In this document: positions 14,432-21,943 of the stretch, piece after piece
Numbering within the stretch: the stretch's first letter is position 1
Layout: each line of letters begins with the position of its first letter
NCBI GenBank assembly: GCA_937870685.1
Contig: CALMZX010000040.1
Coordinates: 1-42,272 of the forward strand
Origin: an uncultured Alphaproteobacteria bacterium
GTDB lineage: Bacteria > Pseudomonadota > Alphaproteobacteria > Rhizobiales > Aestuariivirgaceae
Length of the DNA: 42,272 nucleotides
Direction of reading: 5' to 3'
The notes under the pieces: generated by a model
The model's database searches: none
The model's input: the letters and a program-made list of their open reading frames with translations, nothing else
What the model was told of the DNA's origin: nothing
Position numbers and translations under genes: made by a program

Positions 14432-16033
14432 ATGGCACAGCTTCTCGGTCCTGACGGCAAGCCCGTCGCCAACCGCAAACCCGAACCCTCGGTCCTGACG
14501 GCCGAGATCGCGGCGCCCCAGCTCGCGGGCGTGCGTTCACCGCTGGGCAGCTATCCCGCCGACGGACTGTCGCCCGAGCGGCTGGCAGCGCTGCTGCGCG
14601 ATGCCGACCAGGGCAATGCGCTGGCCTATTTCGAGTTGGCCCAGTTCATGGAGGAGCGTGACCCGCATTATGTGGGCGTGCTCGGCACCCGCAAACGCAT
14701 CGTCTCGCAAACCGAGGTGACGGTGGAGAGCGCCAGCGATGAGGCGGCACATGTGAAGCAGGCCGACATGGTGCGTGCCTGGCTGAAGCGGGCGACCCTG
14801 CAGGGTGAGCTGTTCGACATCCTTGACGCCATCGGCAAGGGTTTCTCCTTCACCGAGATCATCTGGTCGACGAGCGAAGGGCAGTGGCAACCGGAGCGGC
14901 TGGAATACCGCGACCCGCGTTTCTTTGCCTTCACCCAGCCCGACTACGACACGCCGCTGCTGCGCACTGCGGAAGGCGACGTTCCACTGCCGCCCTTCAA
15001 GTTCATCACCGCGCGCATGCCCATGAAGAGCGGCATCACGCTACGCTCGGGCGTGGCCCGCGTCGCCGCCTGGGCTTACCTCTTCAAGATGTTCGCCCAG
15101 AAGGACTGGGTGATCTTCCTGCAGACCTATGGCCAGCCGATCCGCATCGGCAAGTACCAGACCGGGGCGGTGGACGAGGAAAAGGCCAGGCTGCGCGCCG
15201 CCGTGATGAACATCGCCGCCGACTGCTCGGCCATCATACCGGCAGGGATGGCGATCGAGTTCATCGAGTCGAAGACCGCCGACAAGTCCGGCAAGCTCTA
15301 TCTCGAGCGATGCGACTGGCTGGACCAGCAGGTGTCGAAGGCGGTGCTGGGCCAGACCGCCACGACCGACGCCATTGCCGGCGGCCATGCCGTGGGCAGG
15401 GAACACCGCCAGGTGCAGGAGGACATCAAGCGGGCCGACTGTGCCACGCTGGCCGCCGTGCTCAACCGCGATCTCATCCGCCCGTGGATCGACCTCGAAT
15501 ACGGGCCGCAGAAAGCCTATCCCACACTGGTCATCCGCGAGGCCGAGAAGGCCGACATCGAAGGCCTGAGCGGCGCGCTCAGCAAACTGGTGCCGCTTGG
15601 ATTGAGGGTGCCGCAGAACTGGCTGCGCGACAAGCTGGGCATTCCCGATCCGGGGACTGACGAGGAACTGCTTGGATCTCCGGCGGCATCCCAGGACGAG
15701 GCCGGAGCGGAGGCGGGTGTTCCCCCGCAGGCGAAGCGCGGACCTTTCCCACCGATGAAGCTGAAGCCGAAGCCGAAGCTGCAGGCGGCAGACTCGCGCG
15801 AGCCTGACAGCATCGATGCGGTGCTGGCCAGTGCCGGGGCAGGCCTTGACGCCGGAACCGGGATCATCATCGAACACATCCGGGGACTCGCCGCCGAGTC
15901 CTCATCCCTCGAGGACTTGCGGGTCCGGCTCATGGCGGTGATGGGCGACGTGCCCGAGGCCCAGCTTGCGGCAGCACTGCGCGAGGCCCTGGCCCTCTCG
16001 GCGCTCGCCGGCATGGCCGATGCCACGGCCTGA
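14432..16033 (+). CDS. DUF935 portal protein (Mu gp29-like)
   Basis: 533 residues. The sequence carries the usual portal landmarks of the DUF935 family: SPERLAALLRDADQGN with AYFELAQFMEERDPHYVGVLG early on, GFSFTEIIWSTSEGQW in the middle, KDWVIFLQTYGQPIRIGKY, and a helical Ala-rich C-terminus. The portal forms the dodecameric ring at one vertex and binds the terminase. The C-terminal 150 residues are of lower conservation. In Mu the next gene is F on the same strand; here F lies in the opposite direction. Confidence 0.92.
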   Translation: MAQLLGPDGKPVANRKPEPSVLTAEIAAPQLAGVRSPLGSYPADGLSPERLAALLRDADQGNALAYFELAQFMEERDPHYVGVLGTRKRIVSQTEVTVESASDEAAHVKQADMVRAWLKRATLQGELFDILDAIGKGFSFTEIIWSTSEGQWQPERLEYRDPRFFAFTQPDYDTPLLRTAEGDVPLPPFKFITARMPMKSGITLRSGVARVAAWAYLFKMFAQKDWVIFLQTYGQPIRIGKYQTGAVDEEKARLRAAVMNIAADCSAIIPAGMAIEFIESKTADKSGKLYLERCDWLDQQVSKAVLGQTATTDAIAGGHAVGREHRQVQEDIKRADCATLAAVLNRDLIRPWIDLEYGPQKAYPTLVIREAEKADIEGLSGALSKLVPLGLRVPQNWLRDKLGIPDPGTDEELLGSPAASQDEAGAEAGVPPQAKRGPFPPMKLKPKPKLQAADSREPDSIDAVLASAGAGLDAGTGIIIEHIRGLAAESSSLEDLRVRLMAVMGDVPEAQLAAALREALALSALAGMADATA

Positions 16034-16202
16034 GGCGGGGGCTGACCCCGCTGTGATCCGCAAGCTGGCGAAGGTGGCCGAACGGGACCAGGCGCACCGC
16101 CGTGCCCTGGTCCACCTTGAAGCGGCGGTGGAGGCCTGCTGGCTGCCACCGGCAGCACGGCAGAGACAAGCCGGGTACTGCTGTCCCATGCCCGGCAGCT
16201 GA
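16020..16202 (+). CDS. possible small protein after portal gene
   Basis: 60 residues from an ATG at 16020 that overlaps the portal stop by 14 bases. The middle is a convincing charged helix (AVIRKLAKVAERDQAHRRALV) but the end is irregular. No ribosome binding site stands out and no family is recognised. It may be real or may be read-through of noncoding sequence. Confidence 0.3.
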   Translation: MPRPEAGADPAVIRKLAKVAERDQAHRRALVHLEAAVEACWLPPAARQRQAGYCCPMPGS

Positions 16203-16395
16203 GGCTGGCCGAGGGACTGGTCCGGCCCAAAACCGGACCCCGGAGCCGCCGGAAGGCCGTTTGACCGTCCGGCAGGGCTTTTGCGGCCCCGTTAAAGGGG
16301 TTTCGAAGGGGTTTCCACGGCCTTTCGCGGTCGGCAGGTGTCCAAGCCGCACTCGAGGGGCTGCGGCGGAACGGGCGCGTCTGTGGCGGTTCAGG
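16203..16395. terminator. convergent intergenic region with hairpins
   Basis: This space lies between the plus-strand portal unit and the 3' end of the minus-strand gpF gene. It holds a perfect 7-bp hairpin GGTCCGG/CCGGACC (16219-16225, 16233-16239) with a CCCAAAA loop. A second, weaker one (CCCC/GGGG around GTTAAA, followed by TTTC) lies near 16285-16300, and AGGGGTTTC occurs as a direct repeat just after. Transcripts from both sides must stop here, so a bidirectional terminator is the simplest reading. Confidence 0.4.
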
Positions 16396-17595
16396 TCAGG
16401 TCGGGGGCCGGGTCCACATCCGGAGGCGCAGCCCCGTGCGGAGCAGGGGGAGCTTTTCCGGGTCTGTGACGGTAAAAAGGACCACCTCGCGCCCGGCGCA
16501 GTCGCAGGCCAGAACAAGGGGCCCGCCAGGCAGTCGCACCAGGCGGAGGTAGCGCCGGAGCAGGGTGACCTTGCCTGTGGCCCCGTCTGCCACGAAACCA
16601 GTCCAGATCTCCTGGGGGGACTCCACCAGCTCACGCAGCAGCGGCAGGAAGCGGGTGGGGTCGGTGGTGCCATCCGGGCCCAAACTGGCGGCAACGAGTG
16701 ACTCAGCCAAGGCCTGACCCACGGCGATCATGGCCCCGGCGGGATCGGCAAGGTGGCCCTCGACCTCGTTGCGAATGGCGGCAGCCATGACCTCGGGCGT
16801 GCCGCTGATCGCAGGGCCGGGACTGGCCTTGGGCATAACTGGCGGCATGATGCTTCCGGCGACGGTCGGCAGAGGCGAGAGCAACGGCAGCATGGCGCCC
16901 CGCGCCGCATGGCCGGAGCCGAAGGCCGCCTGCCCCACATTGTAATCGAAGCCCGGATCGATGCCCTTGGGCACCGTGACAAATCCCGTGCCGCGTGCCG
17001 ACGTCACCTGCCGCGTCACCAGCACCACCGGCGGGGCTTCCGGCTGGAGGCGCAGGCCGCGCCGCGCGAGAACCTTTTCGGAGAGCGACTGCACGTCGCA
17101 GCGGCAGCCCCAGCCGTTGGGCGGGAAGTGCTGGCGCCACCACGGATGCTCCACCGGCAGCACCGTGTCGTGCCATTGCCGGTGCAGCGGGCGGATGCGG
17201 TCATCGAGGATGCCGACATAGCGGAGGTATGGCCGCTTGAGCCTGTTGTCCACGAAGGCCTTCCACTTCGCCGCCATGTAGGCCATGCGGGTGTTTGTCT
17301 CGTAAATGACCCTGATGCGCCAGCCGCGAGAACCGCGATAGTTCCAGCCGCGCTCCTCGACGATGCGGTCGAAGTGCTTGGCGAAATCGGAGATGGTTCC
17401 GCCTTCTTCAATCATCTTGGTGATGGCCACCTGGAAGTCGGTGACGATGGCTTCGGTGTTGGCTCCGGCAACGACGAAGGCACGGGCATGGGCCGCGCCC
17501 AAGATGTCGGTCCAGGTCTCGGTGGGCAGTGCCAGCTTGTCGCGCAGGAAGGCGGTGGCGTCGGCGGGCGGGACATTGGCGGGGAAGGGGCTCAT
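16396..17595 (-). CDS. gpF-like minor head/morphogenesis protein, inverted, with nuclease-like C-terminus
   Basis: 399 residues on the minus strand. Residues about 45-170 match the Mu F minor head protein: TKMIEEGGTISDFAKHFDRI, YETNTRMAYMAAKW, YLRYVGILDDRIRPLHRQWH and the signature FPPNGWGCRCDVQSLSE (C164, C166). In Mu and SPP1 this protein helps assemble the head around the portal. Residues about 275-399 (LLRELVESPQEIWTGFVAD, TLLRRYLRLVRL, REVVLFTVTD) resemble the barnase/EndoU/colicin/RelE-like nuclease-fold domain (PBECR class) fused to gpF in many Mu-like phages; catalytic residues were not identified. What is odd is the orientation: all neighbouring head genes are on the plus strand. It is divergent from the protease gene, with a palindrome between them. 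Confidence 0.9.
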   Translation of the reverse strand: MSPFPANVPPADATAFLRDKLALPTETWTDILGAAHARAFVVAGANTEAIVTDFQVAITKMIEEGGTISDFAKHFDRIVEERGWNYRGSRGWRIRVIYETNTRMAYMAAKWKAFVDNRLKRPYLRYVGILDDRIRPLHRQWHDTVLPVEHPWWRQHFPPNGWGCRCDVQSLSEKVLARRGLRLQPEAPPVVLVTRQVTSARGTGFVTVPKGIDPGFDYNVGQAAFGSGHAARGAMLPLLSPLPTVAGSIMPPVMPKASPGPAISGTPEVMAAAIRNEVEGHLADPAGAMIAVGQALAESLVAASLGPDGTTDPTRFLPLLRELVESPQEIWTGFVADGATGKVTLLRRYLRLVRLPGGPLVLACDCAGREVVLFTVTDPEKLPLLRTGLRLRMWTRPPT

Positions 17596-17630
17596 GGCCC
17601 GTCATGCTAACGCGGCGGGCGGCGGTGCGA

Positions 17631-17652
17631 GAGGGAGAAACCTTTCTCCCTT
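17631..17652. promoter_or_regulatory. 22-bp palindrome between gpF and protease genes (copy 2)
   Basis: GAGGGAGAAA (17631-17640), CC, TTTCTCCCTT (17643-17652). The inner AGGGAGAAA/TTTCTCCCT is a perfect 9-bp inverted repeat around two bases and matches copy 1 at 9431-9454 except at the centre and the last arm position. It lies 36 bases from the gpF start (minus) and 33 bases before the protease start (plus), where Mu has its PI late promoter. It could serve both genes at once. Confidence 0.55.
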
Positions 17653-17685
17653 ATGACGCCGGGGTGCGGCCGCGATATTGCCCCC

Positions 17686-18774
17686 ATGACGCACCGTTCC
17701 GCAAGGCCCTTTATCGCTGCCGCCGCACTCTTCTCGATTGCCGACGGTGCTGCCGTGCCGGAATGGATTCACCTGCTGCCTGCAGGCGAGCTGCGCATGA
17801 ACCAGGAGCGCGGCACGATCAAGCCGCTGGCTCCCGGCGCGCTGCCCATCCTCTGCACCTTCGACGGCCGCGATCCGATTGACCGCGTGCCGGTCGACGT
17901 CAACCACGCCAATGCCAAGCGCGGCACCCAGGGCGCGGACACGCCGGCCTATGGCTGGCTGGTCGAACTCTCGGCCCGCGCCGATGGCCTGTGGGGCCGT
18001 GTCGAGTGGAATGCCACGGGCCGCAAGGCCATCGAGGAACGTTCCTACCGCGGCGTCTCGGCGGAACTCATGGTGGCGGCCGACGGCACCATCATCGGGG
18101 TGCGTGGCGCATCCCTCACCAACCATCCCAACATCAAGGGGCTCACCCCCGTTTTCCAGTCAACAGAAGAGGACGATACCCCGATGGACAAAATCCTGAA
18201 GGACCTGAAGGCCAAGCTCGGCCTGAAGGACGATGCCACCCCGGACGCCGTGCTGCAGGCCGTGAACGCCCTTGCCGAAGGCAAGAGCGCGCTCGACGCC
18301 CGCATGGCTGAAATCGGCAAGGCTGCCGGTGCCGCCAGTGATGCCAAGCCGGAGGCGGTGCTGCAGTCGGTGACGACACTGGCCGCGAAGGCCGCCGCCA
18401 CGGGCACGGGCGATGACAAGGCCGTCGAAGGCCTGCGCGCCGAACTGCAGACGGTGACGACCGAACTTAACACCATCAAGGCCAACACCGCCCGCGAGAA
18501 GGCCGCGGCGTTTGTCGATGGCGCCATCGCCGAGGGCCGCGTGGGCGTGAAGCCGCTGCGTGAGCACTACATTGAACGCCATATGTCGGCCTCTGCCGAC
18601 GTGGAGAAGGAGATCGCGGCTATGCCCAAGCTCTCCGGCACCACCATCCTGCCCGCCGCTCCACCCGCCGATGGTTCGCTGACGGACGAGGAGAAGGGCA
18701 CGGCCCGCATGATGGGCATTTCAGAAGACGACTTCAAGAAATCGAAGGCCCAGCTCGCGGCCCGCAACGGCTGA
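17686..18774 (+). CDS. Mu gpI-like prohead protease with scaffold region
   Basis: 362 residues from ATG 17686; an in-frame ATG at 17653 abuts the palindrome and is less likely. The N-terminal half is the Mu I family protease: ALFSIADGAAVPEWIHLLPAG, FDGRDPIDRVPVDVNHANAKR, AYGWLVELSARADGLWGRVEW and SYRGVSAELMVAADGTIIGV with ASLTNHPNIKGL. The histidine in VNHAN and serine in GVSAEL are the likely active-site residues by family analogy. The C-terminal half is helical and Ala-rich, as scaffolds are. The enzyme removes the scaffold during head maturation. Confidence 0.88.
   Translation: MTHRSARPFIAAAALFSIADGAAVPEWIHLLPAGELRMNQERGTIKPLAPGALPILCTFDGRDPIDRVPVDVNHANAKRGTQGADTPAYGWLVELSARADGLWGRVEWNATGRKAIEERSYRGVSAELMVAADGTIIGVRGASLTNHPNIKGLTPVFQSTEEDDTPMDKILKDLKAKLGLKDDATPDAVLQAVNALAEGKSALDARMAEIGKAAGAASDAKPEAVLQSVTTLAAKAAATGTGDDKAVEGLRAELQTVTTELNTIKANTAREKAAAFVDGAIAEGRVGVKPLREHYIERHMSASADVEKEIAAMPKLSGTTILPAAPPADGSLTDEEKGTARMMGISEDDFKKSKAQLAARNG
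18184..18774 (+). CDS. probable nested scaffold protein (Mu Z-like), internal start in protease gene
   Basis: An in-frame ATG at 18184, with AAGAGGA ten bases upstream, would give a 196-residue protein equal to the C-terminal part of the protease (MDKILKDLKAKLGLKDDATP onwards). In Mu the scaffold Z is made from an internal start in gene I. The helical, charged, low-aromatic composition is scaffold-like. This is inference from a known arrangement; no direct proof that the start is used. Confidence 0.5.
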   Translation: MDKILKDLKAKLGLKDDATPDAVLQAVNALAEGKSALDARMAEIGKAAGAASDAKPEAVLQSVTTLAAKAAATGTGDDKAVEGLRAELQTVTTELNTIKANTAREKAAAFVDGAIAEGRVGVKPLREHYIERHMSASADVEKEIAAMPKLSGTTILPAAPPADGSLTDEEKGTARMMGISEDDFKKSKAQLAARNG

Positions 18775-18802
18775 TCCACAACAAAACGAAGGACACTGAC
18801 CC

Positions 18803-19225
18803 ATGGCCGCACTCGCCACCAACCGCAACACCGTGAAGAAGGATGCTTCGCTCTACGCCCTCGGCGTCGGCGCCGGGCAGAAGATTTTCCAGGGGGCGCT
18901 TGTCTGCCGCAATGCCACTGGCAAGGCGGTCAAGGGCGCGACCGCCACCACACTGAAGGCGCTGGGCCGTGCCCTGAGTTTTGCCGACAACACGTCCGGT
19001 GCCGATGACGCAATGACGGTGCAGTACGAGTCCGGCTGCTTCAAGTGGGCCAACTCGGCGGCGGGCGACCTCATCACCACCGCCGACATCGGCAACGACT
19101 GCTTCATCGTCGATGACCAGACGGTGGCCAAGACCAACGGCGGCGCCACCCGGTCCCGCGCCGGCATCGTCGACTCGATCGACGCCGACGGCGGTGTCTG
19201 GGTCCTCACCGGCGTCCAGTACTAA
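18803..19225 (+). CDS. DUF2190-like capsid decoration/cement protein
   Basis: 140 residues. The opening ATNRNTVKKDASLYALGVGAG with KIFQGALVCRNATGKAVKG and the repeated GxxVxxxxxG turns suit the small beta-rich DUF2190/decoration family that binds the outer capsid. It stands between the protease and the major capsid gene, a common spot for cement proteins. A short gap with AAGGAC leads to the start. Confidence 0.7.
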   Translation: MAALATNRNTVKKDASLYALGVGAGQKIFQGALVCRNATGKAVKGATATTLKALGRALSFADNTSGADDAMTVQYESGCFKWANSAAGDLITTADIGNDCFIVDDQTVAKTNGGATRSRAGIVDSIDADGGVWVLTGVQY

Positions 19226-19248
19226 CCCCCAGCGGAGACCTGTCTCAC

Positions 19249-20142
19249 ATGAAAATTTCCTCAACCTCTCTTGAAGCCCTGCGCGTTGCCTTCAACGCCG
19301 CATTCCAGGGCGGCCTCGACATGGCTGCGGCACAGTCTGCCCGCATCGCCTTCGAGATCCCGTCCACAACCAAGGAAGAGCGCCTGGGCTGGCTGCAGAA
19401 ACTGCCCAACGTGCGCGAATGGATCGGCGACCGCGTCATCAACAACCTGGCCGAGGCCGACTACTCGATCAAGAACAAGGACTGGGAACTGACCATCGGT
19501 GTCAAGCGCACCGACATCGAGGACGACAACCTCGGCATCTATACGCCGCTGTTCCAGGAAATGGGCCAGTCCACCGGCGGGCACCGCGAGACGTTGATCT
19601 TCGCGGTACTCAAGGCGGGCTTCACCACCAACTGCTGGGATGGCCAGTATTTCTTCGACACCGACCACCCGGTACTCGACGCAACTGGCAATCTCACAAC
19701 CTATGCCAACACCGATGGCGGTGCCGGCACACCCTGGTTCCTGCTCTGCTCGAAGCGGGTGCTGAAGCCCATCGTGTGGACCAACCGCAAGCCGTGGAAC
19801 TTCATCAACAAGGACAACCCGGCCGACCCGAACGTCTTCATGAAGAACGAGTTCCTCTATGGCGCGGATGCCCGCTACAACGTGGGCTTCGGCCTGCCGC
19901 AGCTCGCCTGGGGTTCCAAGCAGACGCTCGACGCCACCAGCTACGCGGCGGCACGCAGCGGCATCATGGGCATGAAGGGCGACTATGGCCGCCCGCTGGG
20001 CCTTGTGCCCGACCTGCTGGTGGTGCCGCCGTCGCTGGAGAGCGCGGCGCGCAAGCTGCTCAACAGCGAGTATGGTGCCGGTGGCGTCACCAACGAATGG
20101 AAGGGCACGGCCGAGCTGCTGGTTGTTCCCTGGCTCGCCTGA
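19249..20142 (+). CDS. major capsid protein (Mu gpT-like)
   Basis: 297 residues. The family marks are ISSTSLEALRVAFNAAFQGGL, RLGWLQKLPNVREWIGDRVIN, DWELTIGVKRTDIEDDNLG and GGHRETLIFAVLKAGF, followed by YFFDTDHPV and LVVPPSLESAARKLLNSEYG. This is the HK97-fold main head subunit of Mu-like phages, made in large amounts late in infection. Length agrees with Mu T (about 305). A tRNA gene follows 11 bases after its stop. Confidence 0.95.
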   Translation: MKISSTSLEALRVAFNAAFQGGLDMAAAQSARIAFEIPSTTKEERLGWLQKLPNVREWIGDRVINNLAEADYSIKNKDWELTIGVKRTDIEDDNLGIYTPLFQEMGQSTGGHRETLIFAVLKAGFTTNCWDGQYFFDTDHPVLDATGNLTTYANTDGGAGTPWFLLCSKRVLKPIVWTNRKPWNFINKDNPADPNVFMKNEFLYGADARYNVGFGLPQLAWGSKQTLDATSYAAARSGIMGMKGDYGRPLGLVPDLLVVPPSLESAARKLLNSEYGAGGVTNEWKGTAELLVVPWLA

Positions 20143-20153
20143 TCAACACTGAC

Positions 20154-20228
20154 TGCGGGGTAGAGCAGCGGCAGCTCGTCAGGTTCATACCCTGAAGGCC
20201 GGTGGTTCGAGTCCACCTCCCGCAACCA
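20154..20228 (+). tRNA. tRNA with CAU anticodon, initiator (fMet)-like, CCA encoded
   Basis: A complete cloverleaf: acceptor TGCGGGG (20154-20160) with TCCCGCA (20218-20224, one G-U); D stem GAGC/GCTC with loop AGCGGCA; anticodon stem TCAGG/CCTGA with loop TTCATAC (CAT at 20186-20188); variable AGGCC; T stem GGTGG/CCACC with loop TTCGAGT; A73 and CCA at 20226-20228. A11-U24 in the D stem marks initiator tRNAs, and the body resembles bacterial fMet tRNA. The anticodon stem has A-U then two G-C pairs, as reported for alphaproteobacterial initiators. Deviations: a U1-A72 pair where initiators have a mismatch, a short D loop, and an elongator-like T loop. It lies inside a capsid transcript. Confidence 0.93.
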
Positions 20229-20253
20229 ACCTTCAAACGAGGACGACCATACC

Positions 20254-20475
20254 ATGGCACGACGCAATAGCGACGACGGAACGGAAACCGAAGTGGAGAC
20301 CCAGAAGTTCTGGGTGGTGGCGAAGCAGGATAGCCGCATGCGCGCCGGTCTCGCCTTCACCAGGGAACCGCGTGAGGTGGAGCTGAGCGAAGAGCAGCAC
20401 AAGGCCATCTCGGCCGATCCGATGCTGGCTTTCACCAGCCCTCCCGCCAAGACGGAGTCCGCTCCGGCGGCCTGA
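20254..20475 (+). CDS. Mu gp35-like small protein
   Basis: 73 residues, GAGGA before the ATG. The core TQKFWVVAKQDSRMRAGLAFT followed by REPREVELSEEQHKAISADPM matches the small Mu gp35/HI1506-type proteins placed after the capsid gene (a tryptophan strand, R-x-G, then a helix). Role in head or neck assembly is not known. The gene closes the capsid unit; a terminator follows. Confidence 0.7.
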   Translation: MARRNSDDGTETEVETQKFWVVAKQDSRMRAGLAFTREPREVELSEEQHKAISADPMLAFTSPPAKTESAPAA

Positions 20476-20497
20476 TCCCGGAATACCCGGCGAGAGA

Positions 20498-20548
20498 GGG
20501 GAGGCGGTTTCTTTGCCCGCGTGGCCGGGAGGCCGTCTCCCCGTTTTT
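20498..20548 (+). terminator. rho-independent terminator between head and connector/tail units
   Basis: GGGGAGGCGG (20498-20507) pairs with CCGTCTCCCC (20533-20542) as a 10-bp stem with one G-U pair; the run GTTTTT (20543-20548) follows directly. Inside the loop, GGCC/GGCC (20523-20526, 20531-20534) offers an alternative short hairpin. It lies 23 bases after the gp35-like gene. Read-through or a separate promoter must supply the tail genes. Confidence 0.75.
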
Positions 20549-20565
20549 GAACCCGAAAGCGTGTG

Positions 20566-20991
20566 ATGTACTGCAGCCAGTCCGACCTTGAGCAGCGCTA
20601 CGGCGCCAAGATGCTGACCGATCTCACCGACCGCGCCATGCCGCGCGCCGGCACGATCGACGGCACGGTCGTCACCCGCGCCATCACCGATGCCTCGGCC
20701 GAGATCGACGGCTATCTCGCGGTGCGCTACCAGCTGCCGCTTTCCGCCACGCCGGCCTTCGTCAACGACGTCTGCATGCGCATGGCGATCTACAAGCTCC
20801 ACACCAACGTGGTGCCCGACAAGATCAACCGCGACTATGACCTGGCGCTGCGGTCCTTGCGCGACATCTCCGCCGGCACCATGAAGCTTGATCTTGCCGG
20901 CGTGGAGCCCGCCGCCGCCAGTTCCGGCGGTGTTGCCTTCGACAGCCCCGGCAGCCGCATCACCCACGACCAGCTCAAGGGCTTCGGCTGA
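20566..20991 (+). CDS. DUF1320 (Mu gp36-like) head-tail connector protein
   Basis: 141 residues from ATG 20566, preferred over the adjacent GTG at 20563 because family members start with M-Y. The opening MYCSQSDLEQRYGAKMLTDL, then ITDASAEIDGYLAVRYQLPL and VCMRMAIYKLHTN with YDLALRSLRDISAG, fits DUF1320. Proteins of this fold (like HK97 gp6) act as adaptors under the portal. It overlaps the gpG-like gene by one base. Confidence 0.88.
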   Translation: MYCSQSDLEQRYGAKMLTDLTDRAMPRAGTIDGTVVTRAITDASAEIDGYLAVRYQLPLSATPAFVNDVCMRMAIYKLHTNVVPDKINRDYDLALRSLRDISAGTMKLDLAGVEPAAASSGGVAFDSPGSRITHDQLKGFG

Positions 20992-21509
20992 TGGCCAACC
21001 TGGTGCAACAGGTGACGGGCGCCACCGAGATCAAGGCGATCATCGCCAGGGTGCCGCAGGCGGCGCGCGGGCGCGGCCTCTATCTCGCCATCGGCGAAGA
21101 GGTGAAGGGCCAGACCGAGCGGCGCTTCGACCTCTCCATGGCCCCGGACGGCAGCCGCTGGAAACAGTCGCTGCGCGTCACGCTGGGGTTGGGCGGCGGG
21201 CCGACGCTGGTGAAGAGTGGCGACATGCGCCGCTCGCTCACAGTCAACGCCGATGACCAGGGCGGCGAGCTGGTGATCCCCAAGGCCTATGCCGCCACGC
21301 ACCAGTTCGGGGCCACCATCAAGCCTGTCAGGGCCAAGACCCTGCGCTTCGCCCTCGGCCGCAAGGGCAACCGGACAAACTTTGTCTTCGCCCGCAGCGT
21401 CACCATCCCGAAGCGCGAAATGCTGGGCTTCTCGGCCGAGAACGTGGCCGACATCGCCACCGTGGCGCGCGACCACATCCTCGATGTGGCGAGAGGTGCC
21501 CGTCCGTGA
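20991..21509 (+). CDS. virion morphogenesis protein (Mu gpG-like)
   Basis: 172 residues. The family pattern is seen in GEEVKGQTERRFDLSMAPDG, then RWKQSLRVTLG, TLVKSGDMRRSLTV and YAATHQFGATIKPVRAKTLRF with IPKREMLGFS near the end. This is the tail completion/virion morphogenesis family of Mu G and P2 S. In Mu the gene follows F directly; here it lies between the gp36- and gp37-like genes, a rearranged order. Confidence 0.88.
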   Translation: MANLVQQVTGATEIKAIIARVPQAARGRGLYLAIGEEVKGQTERRFDLSMAPDGSRWKQSLRVTLGLGGGPTLVKSGDMRRSLTVNADDQGGELVIPKAYAATHQFGATIKPVRAKTLRFALGRKGNRTNFVFARSVTIPKREMLGFSAENVADIATVARDHILDVARGARP

Positions 21510-21943
21510 TCGACGCCATCATCACCAGGCTCAAGGCCAACGCACCGCTGCTGGGCAACCGGGTGGAGGGGGCCGCCTCGCTGTCTGCCTTCCTGCAGAA
21601 CAACGTGCGGCCGCAGCACTCTCCCTTCGCCTTTGTCATTGCGGCCGGCATCACCACGGCTGGTCCGCTCGACTCTGCCGTCACGCTGCACCGCCAGACG
21701 GTGACCCGCGCCATCGAGGTCTGCTGGGTCGTTGACTATGCGGGCTCGTCGGCCGGCGGAGAGGCCGTGGCCGGGATCGCCGCCATCGAGACCGAGATCA
21801 TCGCAGCGCTCACCGGCTTTACGCCCGTTGCCGGGCAGGGCGCGATGCGCCTGACGCGCTCGCTGCTGACCGACCAGGAAGAAGGCACCTTCTTCTTCCA
21901 GACCAGCTTCACCTTCGACGACCACCTGAGGATCACGTCATGA
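21506..21943 (+). CDS. Mu gp37-like (DUF1834-type) tail terminator protein
   Basis: 145 residues, GTG start overlapping the gpG-like stop by four bases. It begins MIDAIITRLKANAPLLGNRV and ends with a strand-rich part (LTRSLLTDQEEGTFFFQTSF), with RQTVTRAIEVCWVVDYAG in between. Size, order and fold prediction fit the gp37/tail terminator group that caps the tail tube and joins it to the head. The family assignment is fair, not certain. Confidence 0.7.
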   Translation: MIDAIITRLKANAPLLGNRVEGAASLSAFLQNNVRPQHSPFAFVIAAGITTAGPLDSAVTLHRQTVTRAIEVCWVVDYAGSSAGGEAVAGIAAIETEIIAALTGFTPVAGQGAMRLTRSLLTDQEEGTFFFQTSFTFDDHLRITS

